The notes under the pieces: model-generated
Database searches by the model: none
The model's input: the letters and a program-made list of their open reading frames with translations, nothing else
Told to the model about the DNA's origin: nothing
From: Actinomycetes bacterium
GTDB taxonomy: Bacteria > Actinomycetota > Actinomycetes > Actinomycetales > Dermabacteraceae
Length of the DNA stretch: 40,160 nt
Direction: 5' to 3'
Assembly (NCBI GenBank): GCA_023389045.1
Contig: JAEWEZ010000134.1
Location: 1-40,160 of the forward strand
Translations under genes and position numbers: made by a program
Part shown: in pieces, positions 36,419-40,160 of the stretch
Layout of the letters: every line of letters starts with the position of its first letter
How positions within the stretch are numbered: position 1 is the first letter of the stretch

Positions 36419-37224
36419 CTCTGATCCGTCCGCCGGCCGTCGTCATCGCCCTTGCGGCGTTGGCGGCGGCCAGCGTTATATTCCCCCTCGTCTCAGTGCT
36501 GGTAAGTATCCCCTGGGGCGAGTCGATGGACCTGCTGACCACGCAGGAATCCCTGGAGGCGCTGTGGCTGTCGCTGCGCACCTCCGCGATGTCTGCCGTG
36601 GTGTGTCTACTGCTGGGGCTCCCGCTCGCGGTGCTGCTGACCCGCACTAACTGGCCCGGCCGCTCCGTGCTGCGCGCCGCCGTGCTGGTGCCGCTCGTGC
36701 TGCCGCCCGTGGTGAGTGGCATCGCGCTGCTCATGGCCTTCGGGCGGCTCGGCCTGTTGGGCCCGCTCCTGGACAGCCTCGACATGCGCGTCGTGTTCAC
36801 CACCAGCGCCGTGATCATCGCGCAGATCTTCGTGTCTATACCGTTCACGGTGCTCACCCTCGAATCGGCGCTGCGCACCCTCGGCACGCGACCGGAAACC
36901 GTGGCCTCGCAGCTCGGTGCCGGCCCCACCCGTGTGCTCGTGACGATCACCCTGCCGCGTCTGGCTCCGGCGCTCATCACCGGTCTGGTGCTCGCCTTTG
37001 CGCGATCCCTTGGCGAGTTCGGCGCAACCCTCACCTTCGCCGGCTCCATGCCGGGAGTGACCCGCACCCTGCCGCTGGAGATCTACCGCGTGCGCGAGAT
37101 GTCCCCCGAGTACGCCTCGGTGCTGAGCGTGCTGCTGATCGTGGTGGCGCTGCTGGTCGTGCTGCTCGCTTACGCCCGCCCCTTCCGTAGCGGTAAGGGC
37201 GCCCCGAAGGAGCCTGCCCGATGA
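36415..37224 (+). CDS. modB: Molybdate ABC transporter permease ModB
   Basis: Membrane channel of the molybdate importer. The 269-aa product has about five to six hydrophobic helices and the coupling EAA loop in LGTRPETVASQLGAGPTRVLVTITLPRLAPALI (in pieces, about 160-190), and FARSLGEFGATLTFAGS typical of ModB/CysTW permeases. The GTG start overlaps the modA stop, and the stop overlaps modC by ATGA. Confidence 0.95.
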   Translation: MTLIRPPAVVIALAALAAASVIFPLVSVLVSIPWGESMDLLTTQESLEALWLSLRTSAMSAVVCLLLGLPLAVLLTRTNWPGRSVLRAAVLVPLVLPPVVSGIALLMAFGRLGLLGPLLDSLDMRVVFTTSAVIIAQIFVSIPFTVLTLESALRTLGTRPETVASQLGAGPTRVLVTITLPRLAPALITGLVLAFARSLGEFGATLTFAGSMPGVTRTLPLEIYRVREMSPEYASVLSVLLIVVALLVVLLAYARPFRSGKGAPKEPAR

Positions 37225-38369
37225 GCGCACCCCAGCAGAATCAGAGTCAGCAGAATCAGAGTCAGCGGTATGACGGCGGTGAGAGCCGCCGGCCCGGGGC
37301 TGACAAGTCGGAGGCGCACGCTGGTGCGCGCGGCGTGGTGATCGACGCGCGCGTTCCCGAACGCGATGTGACCATCCAGGCCGTCGCCCGCGCCGGGCGT
37401 ATCACCGCTGTTCTCGGCCCCAACGGCGCCGGTAAATCCACGCTCCTCGGGATGGTCTCCGGTACCGTGCGCGCCGAAGGCACCCTCAGCGTGGACGGCA
37501 AAGAAATGCTCGGCCTGCCGCTTCACCGTCGTGGTATCACCCACCTCGCCCAGGACCCCACGCTCTTTGAGCACATGAGCGTGATGGCCAATGTGACCTA
37601 CGGGCCGCGGGCTCGGGGAGTGAGGCGCGCCGAAGCCCGCCAGACCGCACAGCGGATGCTTGATGCCGTGGGCCTTGGAGACCTCGGGCCGCGCAGCGCC
37701 GGGCAGCTCTCCGGTGGGCAAGCCCAGCGCGTTGCCCTCGCGCGAGCACTGGCAACCGACCCGTCGCTGCTGCTGCTCGATGAGCCTTTCGCCGCTCTCG
37801 ACGTGACCGCCCGCGGGCACCTGCGTGCCCTCGTGCGCAAACTCCTTGCAGGCCGCACCGCCCTGCTGGTCACCCACGACCTGCTGGACGTGCTCTCCCT
37901 CGCCGATGACGTGATCATCCTCGAGCAGGGGCGCGTGGTGCACAGCGGACCGCGGGACAAGGTGCTCGACAGCCCCCGCACCGAGTTCCTCGCCCACCTC
38001 GTGGGTATGAGCCTCGCCCGCGGTGAACTCCGCGACGGGCAGGTCCACACCGATGACGGGCTCATCCTTCCCTGCACTCCCGATGCGGGTGTGCAGCCGG
38101 GGCAGCGGGTGATCGCGCTCGTGGATCCCTCCCCGGTGCGTTTCGTGGAACAGCGCGACCGTGCCGAGGGGCCGCTCGACGTGACCGTCACGACGATGGA
38201 CCGCACCGGCACGCGCCTGCTGCTGCGCTGCGGTGAACTCGCTGCCGAACTGCCCATCCACGGGGTTGATGTGGAAGGCCTTGTGCCCGGGTCCGTGGTG
38301 CGACTCGAGGTGCCTGCGCAGGCCGTGCGGGTCTACCCTGAGAGTGATGAGCACTCAGCAGCCCAGTAG
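37221..38369 (+). CDS. modC: Molybdate ABC transporter ATP-binding protein ModC
   Basis: ATPase of the molybdate importer. In the 382-aa product: Walker A GPNGAGKST (66-74), signature LSGGQAQRVALARAL (from 163), Walker B LLLLDEPFAALD (Asp187, Glu188), H-loop VTHD, and a C-terminal TOBE/Mop-like regulatory domain (about 310-372). An extra N-terminal tail of about 35 residues includes QQNQSQQNQSQ, made by an exact 15-bp duplication at 37233-37262. The gene's last 23 bases overlap the next gene, whose promoter also seems to lie within modC. Confidence 0.95.
   Translation: MSAPQQNQSQQNQSQRYDGGESRRPGADKSEAHAGARGVVIDARVPERDVTIQAVARAGRITAVLGPNGAGKSTLLGMVSGTVRAEGTLSVDGKEMLGLPLHRRGITHLAQDPTLFEHMSVMANVTYGPRARGVRRAEARQTAQRMLDAVGLGDLGPRSAGQLSGGQAQRVALARALATDPSLLLLDEPFAALDVTARGHLRALVRKLLAGRTALLVTHDLLDVLSLADDVIILEQGRVVHSGPRDKVLDSPRTEFLAHLVGMSLARGELRDGQVHTDDGLILPCTPDAGVQPGQRVIALVDPSPVRFVEQRDRAEGPLDVTVTTMDRTGTRLLLRCGELAAELPIHGVDVEGLVPGSVVRLEVPAQAVRVYPESDEHSAAQ
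37233..37262 (+). repeat. Exact 15-bp tandem duplication at the start of modC
   Basis: CAGCAGAATCAGAGT at 37233-37247 and again at 37248-37262, encoding a Gln/Asn/Ser repeat ahead of the ATPase domain. Confidence 0.9.
38334..38339 (+). promoter_or_regulatory. Putative leaderless promoter -10 (TACCCT) inside modC
   Basis: TACCCT, 7 nt, then the ATG at 38347. It would let the phosphatase gene be transcribed apart from modABC. Confidence 0.4.
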
Positions 38370-39282
38370 TAGCCCTAACGCCACGCCGACTGCCGCCACG
38401 GGGATCCCCGAGCCGAGCCGGCTCCTGGAGATCGCCGTGGCGGCTGCGGCTGAGGCCGCGGAATATATTCGCGGCCTCGACCGCGACCACATTGGCCGCG
38501 AATACAAAACCTCCAGTCACGACATCGTCACCGTGCACGACCGCCGGTGCGAAGAAATCATCGTGGCCGCGCTGCGCCGTGAACTGCCCGAATGCCGCAT
38601 CGTCGGTGAAGAAGGCGGTGAACGGCCCGCGCAGGACGCGGACGGGGACAGCCTCGATGCGCATAGCGCCGTCTCCTTCTACGTGGATCCGATCGACGGC
38701 ACCAGCAACTTCGCCGCCGGCCTGCCACTGTTCTGCATCTCGATTGGGGTTGCGGTGGGGGACGACCTGGTTGCCGGCGTGATTGACGCGCCCATCTTGG
38801 GGACTGTGTTCACCGCTGCTGACGGGCCGGCCATGATCAACGGGGTGCCGATCCAGCCGCGGCCCACGCGTCCGCCCACCGATGCGCTCGTACTCTCCGG
38901 ATTCCCGGGGCATCGCATCTCCCGCGAGGATTCGGCCTTTGCCGGTCGCGCCGCGGTGGACATGTTCACCGAATACTCGGCGGTGCGCCACCTGGGGACG
39001 GCGGCGCTGGAGCTGGCATACGTGGCTGCCGGCTGGGCTGATGGCACCTGCCTGGGCAAGATCAACGCCTGGGATGTGGCCGCCGGATTCCATATCGTGC
39101 GCCAAGCCGGGGGATCGGTACGTACCTGGCCCGGGGACGGTCCCGTGGATGCCCTCGATCATGAGCGGCCAGCCTACGTGGCCTGCTCCGGTCAGGAACG
39201 CCTGGAGCTGATGGATGCGCTGATGGACGAACTGCAGCGCAGCCGCGATGCGCAGCGGACGGGGGAGCACAGCGCGGGCTGA
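38347..39282 (+). CDS. Inositol monophosphatase family phosphatase
   Basis: A 311-aa Mg-dependent phosphatase. It has VGEEGG (metal-binding Glu), the signature VDPIDGTSNFAAGLP (DPIDGT at 114-119) and the C-terminal INAWDVAAGFHIVRQAGG. The family includes inositol-1-phosphatase, histidinol-phosphatase (HisN) and PAP phosphatase; the sequence seen does not decide among them. The ATG at 38347 fits the family N-terminus and overlaps modC by 23 bases. The frame upstream lies wholly inside modC. Confidence 0.9.
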   Translation: MSTQQPSSSPNATPTAATGIPEPSRLLEIAVAAAAEAAEYIRGLDRDHIGREYKTSSHDIVTVHDRRCEEIIVAALRRELPECRIVGEEGGERPAQDADGDSLDAHSAVSFYVDPIDGTSNFAAGLPLFCISIGVAVGDDLVAGVIDAPILGTVFTAADGPAMINGVPIQPRPTRPPTDALVLSGFPGHRISREDSAFAGRAAVDMFTEYSAVRHLGTAALELAYVAAGWADGTCLGKINAWDVAAGFHIVRQAGGSVRTWPGDGPVDALDHERPAYVACSGQERLELMDALMDELQRSRDAQRTGEHSAG

Positions 39283-39371
39283 GGCGGGGCCTGGGGGTTT
39301 GGCTTGGGCTGGGCTCGACGAGGCTGGGCCTATCTCGCCCTGGGGCTTGAACCGCCCCCCTTGGCCCCGCC
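39283..39371 (+). other. 9-bp inverted repeat just after the phosphatase gene
   Basis: GGCGGGGCC (39283-39291) is complementary to GGCCCCGCC (39363-39371), separated by 71 nt. The region between contains related GGCCTATCYCGCCC words. It could close a large terminator-like fold; support is only the complementarity. Confidence 0.35.
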
Positions 39372-39417
39372 TTATCGCCGGCCTATCCCGCCCGTACCCG
39401 GCTGCGCGTGAGAAAAC

Positions 39418-39472
39418 GGGACCCCAGCGGTCATAGCCGTGCATAGTGCACACCTCCGACCGCTGCAGTCCC
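39418..39472. other. Strong imperfect palindrome with nested hairpin
   Basis: GGGACCCCAGCGGTC (39418-39432) pairs with GACCGCTGCAGTCCC (39458-39472), 13 of 15 pairs. Inside the loop GTGCA-TAG-TGCAC (39439-39451) forms a second hairpin. A-rich bases flank it on both sides (GAGAAAAC before, ACTAAAAAAC after), so on the minus strand the stem is followed by GTTTTCTC as in an intrinsic terminator. No minus-strand gene is present to use it. It could be a small RNA, a dispersed repeat or a terminator. The rest of 39283-39752 has no gene that I can see. Confidence 0.55.
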
Positions 39473-39484
39473 ACTAAAAAACGA

Positions 39485-39608
39485 GTTGCCCCTGTACGCA
39501 CCTCCCATCCGCTGGAAACGAGCTGCTGTGAGCGTGGGAAGTAGCCGCGACAGCGCCCCCACCGCCCGCACTGGTGCCCTACGTTGGCGCGATCACCGCA
39601 GGGGCAAC
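39485..39608 (+). other. 10-bp inverted repeat bounding a 104-nt segment
   Basis: GTTGCCCCTG (39485-39494) and its exact complement CAGGGGCAAC (39599-39608). The segment between has no credible coding frame. A structured RNA or a mobile-element remnant are possible; neither is shown. Confidence 0.4.
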
Positions 39609-39688
39609 GGCATAAATCGGCTGGGGAGGACCGCGAGTGTGATCCTTGTCGCCAGCCATGCTGGGCCGCCTCCGAGGCCCTCGCCAAG

Positions 39689-39697
39689 TGCTAGGCT
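39689..39697 (+). promoter_or_regulatory. Possible extended -10 (TGCTAGGCT) for tRNA-Ala
   Basis: TGC followed by TAGGCT, about 55 nt before the tRNA. No clear -35. Confidence 0.35.
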
Positions 39698-39752
39698 TGC
39701 GTGGTCGCCATAACCGGCAGGTCCGCCGACGGAAAAGGTGACATCCCACTTC

Positions 39753-39828
39753 GGGGCTATAGCTCAGTTGGTAGAGCGCTTCGTTCGCAATGAAGAGGTC
39801 AGGGGTTCGATTCCCCTTAGCTCCACCA
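39753..39828 (+). tRNA. tRNA-Ala (anticodon CGC)
   Basis: A 76-nt tRNA with all four stems. The acceptor GGGGCTA/TAGCTCC includes the G3-U70 wobble that identifies alanine tRNAs. D-stem GCTC/GAGC; anticodon loop TTCGCAA with anticodon CGC at 39786-39788, reading GCG; T-arm AGGGG-TTCGATT-CCCCT. The CCA end is encoded (39826-39828). Confidence 0.97.
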
Positions 39829-39831
39829 TTT

Positions 39832-39890
39832 AGACGCCCATTTTGATACAAAGCCCGCGGCGGTCGGGTGGTGGATCGGGATGGGCGTTT
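39832..39890 (+). terminator. Probable terminator of tRNA-Ala
   Basis: AGACGCCCAT (39832-39841) pairs with ATGGGCGTTT (39881-39890, one G-U) across a GC-rich loop, followed by TCG. It begins 3 nt after the CCA end. Confidence 0.55.
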
Positions 39891-39987
39891 TCGCTGATAT
39901 TGCGGGTTTTTTGCGGTTGGCGCATGCTCGAAGTGGTCACCCGGAAGCGGTTGTAACGCCTGCCAGGTGGTTGCTGGAGAGGCTTTG

Positions 39988-40160
39988 ATGGCCGAATTGC
40001 TGGCAGTGGGAGGGTATCTGCCAAATTGTTTGCCTAGCGCCAAAAAGTATCGCTTGCGCCAAAAGGTTCACATATCGCATCAGGTTGCATACAACCCCGT
40101 GTTGGACGGAAATGGCGAACGTAGAGAGAAATTGGTGTGCGATCAGGTAAAACGCCAGTA
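39988..40160 (+). CDS. Possible partial CDS, unknown, running off the window
   Basis: From the ATG at 39988 the frame stays open for 57 codons to the window end, beginning MAELLAVGGYLPNCLPSAKK. GGAGAGG lies 5 nt upstream. Codon use (TTG, AAT, AAA, AGA) and about 48% GC differ from every other gene here. I recognise no family and the product would be Lys/Arg-rich at the start. It may belong to an element integrated beside tRNA-Ala, or be a chance frame; the interval is too short to decide. Confidence 0.3.
   Translation, partial: MAELLAVGGYLPNCLPSAKKYRLRQKVHISHQVAYNPVLDGNGERREKLVCDQVKRQ

Noticed and set aside
39481..39608. SRP RNA or other known housekeeping RNA in the gap before tRNA-Ala
   Set aside because: The conserved SRP apical motif (GGUCAGG...GGAAG...AGCAGCC type) is not present and no other known RNA signature was recognised.
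39579..40043. 154-aa minus-strand frame containing GAKGNRTPDLFIANEALYQL
   Set aside because: This stretch is the antisense translation of tRNA-Ala, a well-known source of false protein annotations.

Overview
The window reads as chromosomal DNA of a high-GC Gram-positive actinobacterium. It is GC-rich throughout (roughly 65% by eye), uses many GTG starts and ATGA/GTGA-type overlaps, and carries lsr2, clpC, a DUF3180 gene and an FmdB-like serine-rich protein. Gene order follows a block conserved across Actinobacteria (in Mycobacterium tuberculosis ppa, a dacB-like PBP, tilS, hpt, ftsH, folE-P-B-K, DUF3180, DUF2520, panC, lysS, lsr2, clpC1). The style of the genes suggests Micrococcales, perhaps a Dermabacteraceae relative; that placement is a guess.

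Layout. 20-532 (-): inorganic pyrophosphatase, divergent from 784-8822 (+): dacB-tilS-hpt-ftsH-folE-folP-folBK-DUF3180, tightly packed and often overlapping (cell-wall trimming, tRNA modification, purine salvage, membrane proteolysis, folate synthesis). 9018-12237 (+): two bacterial-PH membrane proteins and a Rossmann/DUF2520 protein. 12504-15557 (+): panC, lysS, a 75-aa membrane peptide and lsr2, closed by a perfect hairpin. 15748-21612 (-): mqo-lutA-lutB-lutC-galM, a malate/lactate oxidation unit, inserted relative to M. tuberculosis between lsr2 and clpC. 21824-27106 (+): GH29 fucosidase, clpC, dedA, argA. 27264-31016 (-): mutY, mscL, a SAF-domain protein, an FmdB-type zinc ribbon, and 5-formyl-THF cyclo-ligase. 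31142-39282 (+): a RimJ-like acetyltransferase, an Rv0996-like membrane protein, a PLP aldolase/racemase-like protein with an FAD sugar-lactone oxidase, modABC and an inositol-monophosphatase-family enzyme. 39283-39752 is non-coding but rich in inverted repeats. It is followed by tRNA-Ala(CGC) at 39753-39828 and by DNA whose GC falls to about 48%.

The most striking observations are: (1) ClpC has a cluster of substitutions in the Walker B strand of its first ATPase domain that replaces the Mg-coordinating Asp with Tyr in an otherwise consensus protein; (2) at eight transcription-unit heads a TANNNT-like -10 hexamer lies only 6-7 nt before the start codon, which predicts leaderless mRNAs; (3) the 470-bp gap before tRNA-Ala contains several strong inverted repeats, and a composition shift after the tRNA suggests the edge of an integrated element; (4) short tandem duplications recur in linkers and leaders (lutC, bPH, modC, panC leader, ppa/dacB gap). 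Most of the remaining genes are ordinary housekeeping functions.
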